A DNA stretch of 64,000 bases from Plazaster borealis (lineage: Eukaryota > Echinodermata > Asteroidea > Forcipulatida > Labidiasteridae). The stretch spans positions 1,451,501 through 1,515,500 of the forward strand of contig CM037461.1 in the NCBI GenBank assembly GCA_021014325.1, written 5' to 3'. Each line of letters begins with the position of its first letter. The stretch's first letter is position 1. The notes below the pieces were generated by a model. The model was not told the origin of the DNA. It worked only from the letters and a program-made list of their open reading frames with translations, and did not search any database. The position numbers were made by a program, and so were the translations under genes. This document shows positions 10,432-23,400 of the stretch, in pieces.

Positions 10432-13400
10432 GTTTTTGTACGTTTTCAGATTATTGATCTCGTCCTGGTTAAGGAGTCGATCAAAAACCATGAGATTGCT
10501 GTATGCAGCAGAACCACTGTATTCATAGGATGAATACTCCCTATTGCATGTGTTGGACATACCCAAGTACAGCTTAGTACATCCATCCACACTACCACCA
10601 CCCCGATTTTCGTTGTTATTCTCAAGCTTCAATTCTCCGTCAATGTAAAGCTTCAAAACATCAACTACCTTTTGGTTCATTTCAATCGTTAAGGCCAAGT
10701 GAAACCAACTATCTAAAGGTATTTTTGTTTTGTGATATTTGTTGACAGATTGAAATTGTTCTGTTCTGGCAGAAATTGTAAACATGTCATCGACGCTTTT
10801 GTACAACAGGGCAACACCCCTGGCCTGACCTGTTTGTCCCCCAGAGCTGATGTAGAATCTTTCTCCGGTGAAGCCTGATGACGTATCTATCTTGAGCCAT
10901 AAAGACCACGTCATAGATTCACAGAGACCCGGATCAGAGATACAGGTGTCTTTGAAGTCACCTAGATCCAGGTATGAGCCTGACGGAGCATACACAGCGC
11001 ATGCGTGACCAGCTACGTCAGGACCAGGAACCATCTTCACAAGGTTTGTATCTCCTCTTATATCATACTCGATGCTGCTGACCGTAGCAGCGTCGCATTG
11101 TCCAGGGTTGCGAAGCGATCGGTTTAGAAGTATGTGCCTCCGGAGAAGATCTGTGGGTTGGATACAATGGGAGAAATCAAACAATCTCTTTGAAATCATT
11201 CTCATTAATGTTTACAATATATATATTTAATTGTATACTGTTTTGCTCATGTTGTCCACTCATTATTCGGATCCAACTTGTAAACCAAATGAAACATCAA
11301 CAGGCCTGGTGATTTGTTCTTGAAAGCTAAAAGGCTCGAAATTAACAATGACTCATAGGGACTGAAAAAATAATAATAATGCATTCGTATTTGATTAAAT
11401 AGTCACTAGTAAGCATTGATCTTACCTGTACAGTTGAGCCATGTTCGAATATTCACTTGGTCATCACTGTAGATGAATGTATCCATGTATGTAACCACGA
11501 AGGGTCTGTAAGGTGTACGGGTATTCAGACCACCAACACGTAGCGTAGTGCACTGGCATGGATCAGGTACAGGAATTACCCAACGGTACCGAAAACCAGA
11601 CCCAGGATCCCGTTCTTGTCCAATGGTGCAGATTAGTGCTGCATGGAAAAGAGAGTAATAAGTAAATTTCTGTGTCGGGACGGCTTACATGAACAAGAGT
11701 GGTTACCCATATAGCTTCCAACGACAACGACATTAGCAGCAACAAAGAATACAAGAACAGAGCGGATAAGAGCTTTGGCCGGACAATGTCTATAATGTGA
11801 CCCTAGTTAGTTCATGAACAGTTCTCGATACGTCCATCTCGTCTTTATCCCGTCTGCAGTCCGTTTATATCAAGTTCAAATTGGGTGAAATTGCCCGTTC
11901 ACCTCATGGGGGACACCGTTTCCAAGCAGTCCAAGCCCGTCTGTAGTCAGTTTAAACCGGTTCGTAACTAGTTCTACTTCGTTCCTTATACGTCGAAATC
12001 CGTTCGAACTAGTTCGCAACTCGATCATCTCGCCCCCATTTATACCATACCTTGTCTGATTGTACTGCAGACGGGGTGGACATTTAAGAACTGCGTAAGA
12101 ACGCAATAAACGTACCCCGAACCTACTGCGAACTTTTAGAACTGTTAAGAAACGTGTTGCAAGCTTGTTCAGAACTTGTTATTATGTTTTGATCGTATTT
12201 AGACGGAATAACGACGCACTAAGGACGTAACGTGGTAGAGTTGGGTCTGTCTTTGAACGGGATGATCATGCTACAAACGGACCCGGTCTGTGTGCACACG
12301 TACATCAAATCAACGCCCGATCGCACCACGTCATAGCACGTCCCTAGTGCGATCCAAGTACGGCAATTCCGTTCGTAGTACGTTTATCTCGTTTTAAGTA
12401 CGTTGCCACTCCGTCTAATTGCAGGACGGGATGGTCCCTTAAAACAATTGAGCAGGCTCAAAGTTCCGGAGCACCATTCCCGATCAAACCCTTCCGAGCC
12501 CGTCCATGAAGTTTGTAAACAGACCGTAAACCGTTGCTACTACGTCCACATCGTTTGCACACAGTTTAAGCCCGTTCGGCTACATATTTTCAGAACGTAG
12601 TTCGGTGTGATGGGGAGGGGGGTCCCGTGTGTTGTGTAAAGCACGTAAAACAACCTAGTGCAGCACATCGAAAAAGAAGGGGCTCGCCTCGGTGTTCCTG
12701 GTTCGATTGGCTGTGTATTGCACGACAGCACCTTGTAAAACATTACATGGTGCTATGTAAAAGAATTGGTCTCATACTTCAAACACGTAGCTCCACAATA
12801 CCTTGCAGGAAAATAATGAATGTTGAAGCGCCTTGAGCGTCACTGAGTGACGGATATGTGCGCTATATAAGAAACCAATATTATAAGCTGTTCCGAACCG
12901 ACTTACTGTCGGAACAGGTTTTGTTTTCGTCGAGATTTTTATTATTTTGTATTATTATTAGCTGTTCCGACATTTCAGTTGGAACAGCTATTGTTTCTGT
13001 CCAGATTATTATTATTATTTGTTTTCATCAGCTGTTCGGGTCGGAACAGGTTTTCGTCTGATTTGTTATATTTTTTTATTATTAGGTCTTCGGGCAATCC
13101 GCCCTGAACACCTTTTGTTTTTGTTCGTTTTGTTTTTGCTTTTTTTTTTTACTTCATCTTCTTCTTCTTCTCCCCTCCGATTGTCCGCTAAGAAATACAC
13201 ACTTTCTAAGCTTACATTAACTTGAAACTTTACACATAGTTAGACATTCATTGGTTTCGTCATGATGACGTCATCATGTGTCAAATTACGTTAAATCAAA
13301 ACTTAATATTTGAAAAAAAATCATAATTCATGAACCACACAATTGATTTTCAGAATATAAACATCATCGGAAGGGCCTTTGGGAATTTAAAAAAAAAACG

Positions 13401-14925
13401 CTCCACAAAGTGTGACCCCATTAATTGACCTTTACTTCTGATTTAAACCGGAAGATGACAATTTCAAAAAATCATATCTTAAGAACTACTTATACTTTAG
13501 TCACAATTTTTACATCAGGTTATATGCCATCCATCCTTCGCCAACTTTTCCACAGAGATGATACCAATTTGACCTTAACTTCCTGTCTAAATCGGCCGTT
13601 AACGCTCACGTATTTATTGGCCGCATTAAAAACGGCATGAAAATAACTGCATTGAATCTAATCCAGCAGTACGTGCTGGCTGTTGCGCTCCATTGATCAC
13701 ACTGTTCAAAATCCATCAAACCTGAACATAGTCTAGTCTCTGTTCAAGGTTCACGCAACTTGATTTGGCATTACGCATTGTTAGTCTCTTATACAGCCGC
13801 CCATGCGTGTTTATTCTTGTACTTATTGACAACACGCTCTCGCGCACATAAAATCTCAAACTCATTCAAACTTCAGCGTGAATTTATTTGGTTTTTGTCG
13901 TGGCAGAGTGGTCCAGCACATCGAACTCAAGTTGTGATGGCTGAATCATCAGAGTGTGGGTTTGATTCCCAGTCTTGGCACTTGTGTTCAAACACCGTAA
14001 TTGCTCCTCTATGAGTAAATTGGTTCTTGCGAAGGTAGATATTGTTGATGTGAATGGTTAGCAACATGTAATCCCATTTATCTGTCGGTGCTGCGTACTC
14101 TGAAGTTGTTAAGATAGTTTCAGGATTTCTTAATTTCCATTGAGTAGACAAAGTAAAAGTGCATAAGGTGCTCTGATGCAATTGGTTTAAAAGCACCAAT
14201 TTAATGTCACTTATAAACAATATATAAAACAAGTAAAGCACAAATTAACAGTATATATTACTAATGTGTGTAGTTCACCTTGAGTCAAAGAAAGATCAGT
14301 TTACAGTTTCGGTAGCTGCACTTTGAGACAATTTTGAAACAAGCAAAATAGAAAATGAATTACAAGACGAGCGCCAGCAGTATGACAACATTAAGCGTTG
14401 TGTTACCTCGACTCAGAAAAAATAAACAGTAGGAACAGGTCTTCAAACTTTACAAATTTGGCACTTCATTCACGATTAAGAGAAGAAACTATACAAACAT
14501 TTCCTGTTTGCAAACAATTATAAACACACCATGTTTTGATTCGAAATCTGAGTGTCAGTAAACAAGAGGTATATTTCCTGTATAATATTCAATTGATTAC
14601 TAACCGTTTAACCATACTCGTTGTGTACATTGTCTTGATCCAAAGAGCGTAAACACCAGCAGTTGTAGGTTTCTTTACATTTCCAAATACCAAAATAACT
14701 TGTATATTCCAGCAGTAACACATTTGCCAATATGCCCATTTCTGTACTTCAGCTTGATTCAAAATGAACATCCGATAACTGTCTTATATTGGGTTTAAAT
14801 TTTACATAGAAACATAACAGACATACACAACAAACGAACAACTTAACATCAGTTTTTATCTTACCGGCATGTGACGACCTGATGGCAAGTGATAGAACTA
14901 AAGTCTTGAATAGTTGAGGCGACAT
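10429..14925 (-). CDS. L2: secreted LamG-like protein, chimeric gene
   Basis: Three exons. Exon 1 is 14925..14865 (61 nt), the unit B copy of the L1 signal-peptide exon starting MSPQLFK, with donor gtaag. Exon 2 is 11638..11426 (213 nt) with donor gtaag. Exon 3 is 11150..10429 (722 nt) with acceptor cccacag. All junctions are phase 1; the spliced frame is open for 331 residues. Residues about 21-92 form the cysteine module (CTIGQ..., DPCQC, WLNCT sequon). Residues about 93-331 form a LamG-like jellyroll with six cysteines, including HACAVY, CISDPGLC, DGC and NTC, and the block SMTWSLWLKIDTSSGFTGE. It is expected to be secreted and disulfide-bonded; the ligand is unknown. Exon 1 and its upstream DNA derive from L1 by duplication, exons 2-3 from L3. 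Expression of the joined form needs a transcript. Confidence 0.75.
11563..11754 (-). other. Out-of-frame open frame over L2 exon 2 / intron 1
   Basis: A 63-codon frame starts in intron 1 with a hydrophobic stretch resembling a signal peptide and continues through exon 2 in the wrong frame. It does not encode the cysteine module. The same intron stretch in L4, L5 and L6 does not keep the frame, so this is read as intron. Confidence 0.6.
11876..12600. other. L2 intron 1: repeat of 'gtccgt/ccgttc' words
   Basis: Dense in short degenerate words such as ccgtctgcagtccgt, tagttcgaac and ccgttcgtagtacgt, giving a locally higher GC content than the surroundings. Open frames here are short and unconserved in character. 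The unit B copy is 21880-22600. Confidence 0.5.
12610..12885 (+). repeat. SINE-like element with GCGCTATATAAG tail
   Basis: Contains a B-box-like 'ctggttcgatt' and ends with 'gttgaagcgccttgagcg' and 'tatgtgcgctatataag', a tail type known from deuterostome SINEs. The head carries short indels relative to the unit B copy at 22610-22875. Confidence 0.6.
12880..13075. repeat. Three tandem hairpins 'agctgttccgac...gtcggaacag'
   Basis: Three successive stem-loops have the stem AGCTGTTCCGA/TCGGAACAG with different loops, separated by 'ttttgttttcgtcgagattttt'-type linkers. The unit B copies are 22874-23066. One isolated unit in the opposite orientation lies at 43565-43612. Confidence 0.7.
13076..13893. 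other. Right end of unit A, non-coding
   Basis: Contains a pyrimidine-rich run (13130-13180), a 'catgatgacgtcatcatg' palindrome near 13260 and the 'gaccggaag' repeat type at 13430-13620. No exon was seen. Confidence 0.5.
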
Positions 14926-15459
14926 TTTTATTTCCACCTGCACACGATAAGCAATCGTTGATGTCAGTGTTTGTAGCTGTTTGTGACTGCCTGTCTGACT
15001 TCTGGCTGCGGTTCTTATAACATCATGCAAATTGCTAAAATACAAAAGCTTCACTCACGAACGATCAAGTCACGCTATTTGCCTTTGAAGGTTAATTGGA
15101 TTTAAAACAGTTTCCCTGTTGGAGTCGTGCTTGACTTGCTGAAAATTTTAAAAACTGCTCAGGCAAATAACCTTTGAGGTATCGTTCCTTGAGCGATAAC
15201 CATAAATTAATCTGCCTCACAATTAATTCATCAACCAATAAATATTGGCATGACGTTTCACCTCTTGCAGAGTCTTTCTTGAAGGCTATATTACAACACA
15301 ACACACATGAACAGGTATACGGGTGTAACAGACGCAGTCAAATAAAGATATATGGAGAGAGGGAGATAAAGATAGAGAGAAGCAGAATACACACAGAAAA
15401 AACAAGGGATGAACAATGAAGAAGGAGAAAAGGGGGTGTAGATGGGAGGATTTGGTTTA

Positions 15460-16375
15460 ACGACAAGAGGATAGAAACAAAAAAGACAATATCAAATGAG
15501 AAAAGGGGAGAAAAAGGTATACTAATTAGTAAATGAGGTAGACTAAAAGGGGATAACTGTGGAAGAAGGAGAAGGCAAAGACAAAAGGATATTAGTCATT
15601 TCCGTCTTGGATGCTCAAACAATGGACTTGAATGGTCTGGAGGCGCCTTATCCACAGTTTTTTTCCTACTCGGACTCGTTGTGGTTACCTGGTGTCTCCA
15701 TGTCCAGTCAACGATTTCAACATTTCATTTCTGCAGTTTTCGATCTCATTTAATTGCGTTGTTGGCCCTTAAGAAACAGTAATAATTAAACACTAATAAG
15801 CATTAAAATTGTCCTACCTGCACAGTTTCAAACACCCAATTGTGTAATTAAAAAAAATCCAAGGGTGATCATGAATTTATATATTATTATTAAGATGTTT
15901 TTTCATTATTTTTAAAGGCGATCAATTCGATTTCTATGACCCGACGCTGGTGCCCGTCTATGTTTTTACAATTAATGGTAGACAATATTGTGGTCAAACG
16001 ATGAGCATAAACAAGAGCAACGGCCATGTACTACACATCACAATTTCTCATGACAATTTTATTTTATTTTTTTCAATTTCTTCGTAGTCAATCAAAGTAT
16101 TTTTTCTTTAAAGTTCAATGCCTTAAAACATGTTGAAAAATGTTTTGATCTTTTCACGAGCAATTATGCCTACACCAAGCAAGTTCTTCGTATTTCATCA
16201 CTGCACAGTACACACACGTGGTGCATCCATTTGTCCACAAAAACCACGCAATGTTTACTAAAAGGTACCGTTAGAACGGGGACAACTTGGTAGTCAGAAG
16301 GACTTCATTCTAACGAGCACATACTGGTGTGGAATTTGTTATACAAGGAAAAACAAACAACAACAACAACAGCAA
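15460..16375. other. Unit B segment deleted from unit A
   Basis: The left part matches 4540-4640 ('acaagagg', 'gaatgag.tagactaaaa'), and the remainder is AT-rich with no exon. The right end passes into the CAA/GAC repeat, a likely site of slippage for the deletion. One 64-codon open frame at 15559-15753 is unsupported. Confidence 0.6.
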
Positions 16376-16470
16376 CAACAACAACGAAAACGACAACGAC
16401 AACGACAATGACAGCGACAGCGACAGCGACAGCATCATCATCAGCATCAGCAACAGCAACAGCAACATCA
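16352..16470 (+). repeat. Simple repeat (CAA then GAC/CAG words), unit B
   Basis: Long form of the tract at 6374-6465, with an extra run of caacaa at its left. Frames across it in both directions are low complexity and are not genes. Confidence 0.85.
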
Positions 16471-17932
16471 ATTATAATGAAAGTAAAGGAGCACAATTAA
16501 AGGTCAAATAAGATACAAGAGAAAATGAAGGAGATATGCATCTACAAATCTGACTAATAAATGTTATCTTTAACAAAATAAATAGTGTACAATATGAAGC
16601 AACAATTAATAAATTATTACCACATACGACAAGTAGACACTTCGTTTGTACTGAGTGGCACTGACCAGCCTTCTATTTCAAATTGTACCAACTTCCAACC
16701 ATAGCGATCTAATGCTCTATTGCCCCGGGCAACCCCGCCAGACTGTCTTGTGACAATAAATAGTTTGAAGATCAAAGTGTTGGCCTCAAATCGATTAAAT
16801 AAAATTTAAAAGTGAAAATGACCAAACCAACTTATAATCAGCCAAACGATGCAGAATAAGAAGACATATCAAATATGCCTGAGTTATGGTCAGAAATGAG
16901 AACGCTTTGGTGCTTTTTTGAGTCTTGTTGAGTAGTTACTATTGCACAGAAAACCTTTACACGCAAAGAGTGCTTGTCCTAGAAATTGACATGTTTCAAG
17001 TTTATCATAAATATAATGTTAACTTTGCATGGGGAAAAACAACAATATTAGTTTTTACTCTTTTACCGATGTGTATTAAGCACTGTATACTCAGTACTTT
17101 CCCGAGTTCTGTGAACAAACAGTCGGGGGGGGATTCAACCGGGTGGGATTCGAACCCATGGCCTTTGCAAGTTTAAACTATACATTACGCACATGCAAAA
17201 TGTGTGTTGTTACCGGTTGCCATCATATCAAAATAACAACAATGTAAACAACGGCTGTCATGAAGCTTACCAGTACCCAATTTCAAAGAGCTGCTTCAGC
17301 ATAAAAAGTAGCAAAACAACACATTGTTGTTTATCAGAATAAGGATACCAGCCAAATCACAATTTCACATATACCGTTTGTTACTGGTATCCTGCTCATT
17401 TTTGCTTAGCAGGAAATTACCAAGCAATATTTTCTGTCTAGAGAGCTCTATAAAATTGGGCCCAGAGCTAAAAAGTTGAGAATGTTATCTGTCTACGTGC
17501 ACATTGACAATCGATGCAAAGGTTACTTCGCAAATCTGCAATATCAAAAAGGCAACACAAATTTGGGGGACACAATTGTAAGAAGTCACAACAAACTTAA
17601 ACAAAAGTAGTCAGTATGGCGTTTTATTCGGCAGCCTTTATATTAATTTCATATTGTTTAAACTCACTACAATTTGCGAGTCACTTCAGCAGAAAAGTGA
17701 CCTCATCATGCATGAATGGAGTCGATGAAACGACAGTGTAATTGCGACCATTGATCAATCTGTTCTAATTGCACTACAAGTCTAAATAATGGTGATCATT
17801 CTCTAGATGTCATTACTTCTATATGGCGCTAATTAAACCTCTTGTTTTTCCGTTGATCAAGTCTCCCGGCATTGCGCTGTTATACCAATGCATCGTATAT
17901 ATTCGTCTATAGGGCCTTTTTCTTAAAGGTAT

Positions 17933-18298
17933 CGTACTCGTTTGGTAATGACTCAAAACAAATAATAGCATAAACAACTTACTTGGTAACAAGCAACGGA
18001 GAGCTGTTGACAGTATAAAACATTGCAGGAAACGACTCCCTCTGAAGTAACGTCGTTTTTGAGAAAGAGGTAATTTCTCACTAAAATAATAAAAACTTCT
18101 TGCAAGAAGTTTTTTATTCCAATCTGAAAGCACACAAATTTGTACAACAAGGGTGTTTTTTCTTTTATCATTTTCTTGCAACTTCGAAGACCAATTGAGC
18201 TCAAAGTTTCACAGGAATGTTATTTTATGCATATGTTGGGATACACCAAGTGATAACACTGGCCTTTAACAATTTCCAAACGTGTTCAGTGCCTTTAA
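17933..18298. repeat. TTAA-ended foldback element (unit B)
   Basis: Duplicate of 7916..8292, differing by single-base changes and a shorter T run beside the central hairpin. It was present before the segmental duplication. Confidence 0.7.
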
Positions 18299-20437
18299 AC
18301 ATCGGTTTGGGCCCCGGCTCCAGCTGTGTCATCAATTTTGGAGCAGTGTGCATTTTGATCGGTGTTTCCAACATCAAACGAAGCCTGGAGGTTGAGCCTG
18401 GGCCGAGGTTTTGGAAATGCCTTTTGTCAATGAATAGGACCAAGTTGTCTGTTCTATTCATTCACCTTGTGGAGGAGGTTCCTTCGGGATCACACCATCC
18501 TTCTTGTGGCTCTTTGAAACCCAACTACTTTTTACAAATGAATATTGGATAAAGTCAGAAAATTTGGTGGTGATCGGATGTAGCTTTTAAACGTTTCGGG
18601 GAAAATATTGTTAGGGCACATTATTGCCCCCACCTCCCTGGTCCTGATAGGTTTAGTGTAACACCAACCCATTCCGTGATTATTGGATACAGTTTTGGAA
18701 TACATTAAGGCCAGTGTTAAATTTAGGTTTCGGTCTATATTAGGGTAGACCTGCCGTATACTAATCGACTTTTGTCCACCTTTTATCTTTGTTTGTTTAT
18801 TATTTATTTTTAATAATATAAATAATACATTTTAATGTACAGATGCTTGGCCCAATTTTAAGCCGATTTGACCCATACAAGTATATATATATTTTTGAAA
18901 GCTATTTGTATTGATTTGAGAAAGGATAAGCTTCCAATTAAGGTATTGCCATTGATAATTGATAGTTAATTAACAAAACTAAACCGGAGCCCAACATTAT
19001 CTCACGTCCGTCAGCCATGTATACACAATTTTGCACGCTACATGTATTTTGTGCGTTGTCACTGGCATATTTGATTTTGGGTTTTTTTGTTTTTTTGTTT
19101 TGTTTTTTTGAGCAGCATCGTCTGTCAAATCTCGTTCAGAAAACAAATACACATAGTTTCTTTTGGCGAAAATCGGGCCAAGCTATTAAGCTGTTATTTA
19201 CAACTACCAGGTATAATGATCTCTGCATTAACAAAATACTTTTTTTACTAGTTTAATTAACACAAGTACCAATTTCTCTGTTCGAACAAGTGGTTTCACG
19301 CGTAATGTCAATATGATGGTGCAGATAAAGCGTAAACTCGGCGTGCAAACTATAACAACAATATAAACTTAGCTACATTACAACATTTCTTTGCCATATG
19401 TAAACAAATGCTTATAACGAATAGATACAAAATGCAAACCTTCACGTTTAAACGAAACAGTATAAGATGACTGACTAGTGTCTTTTAACATGTACGTTAT
19501 CACTTTTAAAACTTACGGGTCAGAATTGACACGGATTCCACGGCCCAATAAGCTGTTTAGCTGAAAATTCTGCTCAGCAAATTTCTTTGCTAAGCAAGCA
19601 ATGAGTGGGGTACCAGTCACAGCAATGGTAACTTTATGGTATTTTGGCTGGTAACCTATTTTTCTGTGCTTAGCATATTTGTGTGCTTACGTGCTTTATG
19701 GAATCGGACCCAGGTCCCTTGGTGCCTGATCCATTTCTAAGTCAGTTTGACCTGGAGACTGTGTCAAAATATCAAGAAATGGGTCAAACTGACGAAATAT
19801 CCAGAAATGGGTCAAACTGACGAAGAACCCGAGTTAAAATCACATTTTTTTTTTCTGGATCAGGCTGATCCCGAAAAGGGTCAGGGCCCTGGGACCCAAA
19901 TGTTTGTTGGAAACGTAGTCCAAACTCACTTAAAGCTATCCATAAACTTGTTATACTAATTTTGGTTTGAACAAAGACAAATTGGCTAGAGCGCGACTTG
20001 AACCTGCGATCTTCGGATTAACGTGCCGGCGCTCTACCAACTGAGCTATATAGTCCTTATGTTTGCGGTCTCCCTATTTGTCAACATATTTGTTCGCGGG
20101 TGACAGTCAAAAGCCATATAACCTGTCTAGACTAATAACTACGATTTATTTTAGAGATTGGATCTCTTGCTCAACCGGATATTGCATCTTGAGTGAGTCT
20201 GACCTTTTTAAAGATTTGTTTTTTTCAATTGACGGTTGATAATCAGTATCATGTGAATTGCTTCTAATAGTTCGAGTGTTACTTTGTGTTTTACCCAAAC
20301 GCTGATGTATGTCATGAACTGTACTCGGTACTTTGCCATGTCCTGTAAAAAAAAAAAAATAAAAAAAAACAAACAAACAGGCATATTTTTCGGTTGGGAT
20401 TCGAACCCAAGATTCTTGCCATTCTAAAGCAGATGTC

Positions 20438-23400
20438 TTAGTTTTTGTAAGTTTTCAGATTATTGATCTCGTCCTGGTTAAGGAGTCGATCAAAAACCAT
20501 GAGATTGCTGTATGCAGCAGAACCACTGTATTCATAGGATGAATACTCCTTATTGCATGTGTTGGACATACCCAAGTACAGCTTAGTACATCCATCCACA
20601 CTACCACCACCCTGATTTTCGTTGTTATTCTCAAGCTTCAATTCTCCGTCAATGTAAAGCTTCAAAACATCAACTACCTTTTGGTTCATTTCAATCGTTA
20701 AGGCCAAGTGAAACCAACTATCTAAAGGTATTTTTGTTTTGTGATATTTGTTGACAGATTGAAATCGTTCTGTTCTGGCAGAAATTGTAAACATGTCATC
20801 GACGCTTTTGTACAACAGGGCAACACCCCTGGCCTGACCTGTTTGTCCCCCAGAGCTGATGTAGAATCTTTCTCCGGTGAAGCCTGATGACGTATCTATC
20901 TTGAGCCATAAAGACCACGTCATAGATTCACAGAGACCCGGATTAGAGATACAGGTGTCTTTGAAGTCACCTCGATCCAGGTATGAGCCTGGCGGAGCAT
21001 ACACAGCGCATGCGTGACCAGCTACGTCAGGACCAGGAACCATCTTCACAAGGTTTGTGTCTCCTCTTATATCATACTCGATGCTGCTGACCGTAGCAGC
21101 GTCGCATTGTCCAGTGTTGCGAAGCGATCGGTTTAGAAGTATGTGCCTCCGGAGAAGATCTGTGGGTTGGATACAATGGGAGAAATCAAACAATCTCTTT
21201 GAAATCACTCTCATTAATGTTTACAATATATATATTTAATTGTATACTGTTTTGCTCATGTTGTCCACTCATTATTCGGATCCAACTTGTAAACCAAATG
21301 AAACATCAACGGGCCTGGTGCTTTGTTCTTGAAAGCTAAAAGGCTCGAAATTAACAATGACTCATAGGGACTGAAAAAATAATAATAATGCATTCGTATT
21401 TGATTAAATAGTCACTAGTAAGCATTGATCTTACCTGTACAGTTGAGCCATGTTCGAATATTCACTTGGTCATCACTGTAGATGAATGTATCCATGTATG
21501 TAACCACGAAGGGTCTGTAAGGTGTACGGGTATTCAGACCACCAACACGTAGCGTAGTGCACTGGCATGGATCAGGTACAGGAATTACCCAACGGTACCG
21601 AAAACCAGACCCAGGATCCCGTTCTTGTCCAATGGTGCAGATTAGTGCTGCATGGAAAAGAGAGTAATAAGTAAATTCCTGTGTCGGGACGGCTTACATG
21701 AACAAGAGTGGTTACCCATATAGCTTCCAACGACAACGACATTAGCAGCAACAAAGAATACAAGAACAGAGCGGATAAGAGCTTTGGCCGGACAATGTCT
21801 ATAATGTGACTCTAGTTAGTTCATGAACAGTTCTCGATACGTCCATCTCGTCTTTATCCTGTCTGCAGTCCGTTTATATCAAGTTAAAATTGGGTGAAAT
21901 TGCCCGTTCACCTCATGGGGGACACCGTTTCCAAGCAGTCCAAGCCCGTCTGTAGTCAGTTTAAACCGGTTCGTAACTAGTTCTACTTCGTTCCTTATAC
22001 GTCGAAATCCGTTCGAACTAGTTCGCAACTCGATCATCTCGCCCCCATTTATACCATACCTTGTCTGATTGTACTGCAGACGGGGTGGACATTTAAGAAC
22101 TGCGTAAGAACGCAATAAACGTACCCCGAACCTACTGCGAACTTTTAGAACTGTTAAGAAACGTGTTGCAAGCTTGTTCAGAACTTGTTATTATGTTTTG
22201 ATCGTATTTAGACGGAATAACGACGCACTAAGGACGTAACGTGGTAGAGTTGGGTCTGTCTTTGAACGGGATGATCGTGCTACAAACGGACCCGGTCTGT
22301 GTGCACACGTACATCAAATCAACGCCCGACCGCACCACGTCATAGCACGTCCCTAGTGCGATCCAAGTACGGCAATTCCGTTCGTAGTACGTTTATCTCG
22401 TTTTAAGTACGTTGCCACTCCGTCTAATTGCAGGACGGGATGGTCCCCTAAAATAATTGAGCAGGCTCAAAGTTCCGGAGCACCATTCCCGATCAAACCC
22501 TTCCGAGCCCGTCCATGAAGTTCGTAAACAGACCGTAAACAGTTGCTACTACGTCCACACCGTTTGCACACAGTTTAAGCCCGTTCGGCTACATATTTTC
22601 AGAACGTAGGGGTCCCGTGTGTTGTGTAAAGCACGTAAAACAACCTAGTGCAGCACATCGAAAAAGAAGGGGCTCGCCTCGGTGTTCCTGGTTCGATTGG
22701 CTGTGTATTGCACGACAGCACCTTGTAAAACATTACATGGTGCTATGTAAAAGAATTGGTCTCATACTTCAAACACGTAGCTCCACAATACCTTGCAGGA
22801 AAATAATGAATGTTGAAGCGCCTTGAGCGTCACTGAGTGACGGATATGTGCGCTATATAAGAAACCAATATTATAAGCTGTTCCGAACCGACTTACTGTC
22901 GGAACAGGTTTTGTTTTCGTCGAGATTTTTATTGTTCTTTATTATTATTAGCTGTTCCGACATTTCAGTTGGAACAGCTATTGTTTCTGTCGAGATTATT
23001 ATTATTATTATTTGTTTTCATCAGCTGTTCGGGTCGGAACAGGTTTTCGTCTGATTTGTTATATTTTTTTATTATTAGGTCTTCGGGCAATCCGCCCTGA
23101 ACACCTTTTGTTTTTGTTCGTTTTGTTTTTGCTTTTTTTTTTTACTTCATCTTCTTCTTCTTCTCCCCTCCGATTGTCCGCTAAGAAATACACACTTTAA
23201 AAAAGAAATACACCTAACTTGAAACTTTACACATAGTTAGACATTCATTGGTTTCGTCATGATGACGTCATCATGTGTCAAATTACGTTAAATCAAAACT
23301 TAATATTTGAAAAAAATCATAATTCATGAACCACACAATTGATTTTCAGAATATAAACATCATCGGAAGGGCCTTTGGGAATTTAAAAAAAAAAAACGCT

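Larger units (their letters stand above)
4805..13893 (+). repeat. Tandem segmental duplication, unit A
   Basis: About 9.09 kb that aligns end to end with 13894..23888 at very high identity, with only scattered single-base changes and short indels plus one gap of about 0.92 kb. The left boundary lies within 'ggttt' before 'gtcgtggcagagtgg', and the right boundary follows 'gaatttattt'. Unit A contains L1 exon 1 (5779..5839) near its left end and L2 exons 3 and 2 (10429..11638) towards its right end. The remainder is intergenic repeats and intron. Confidence 0.9.

Noticed and set aside
11563..11754. MYSLLLLMSLSLEAIW frame as an alternative signal peptide for L2/L3
   Set aside because: It runs into exon 2 out of frame and is not kept in the matching introns of L4, L5 and L6.
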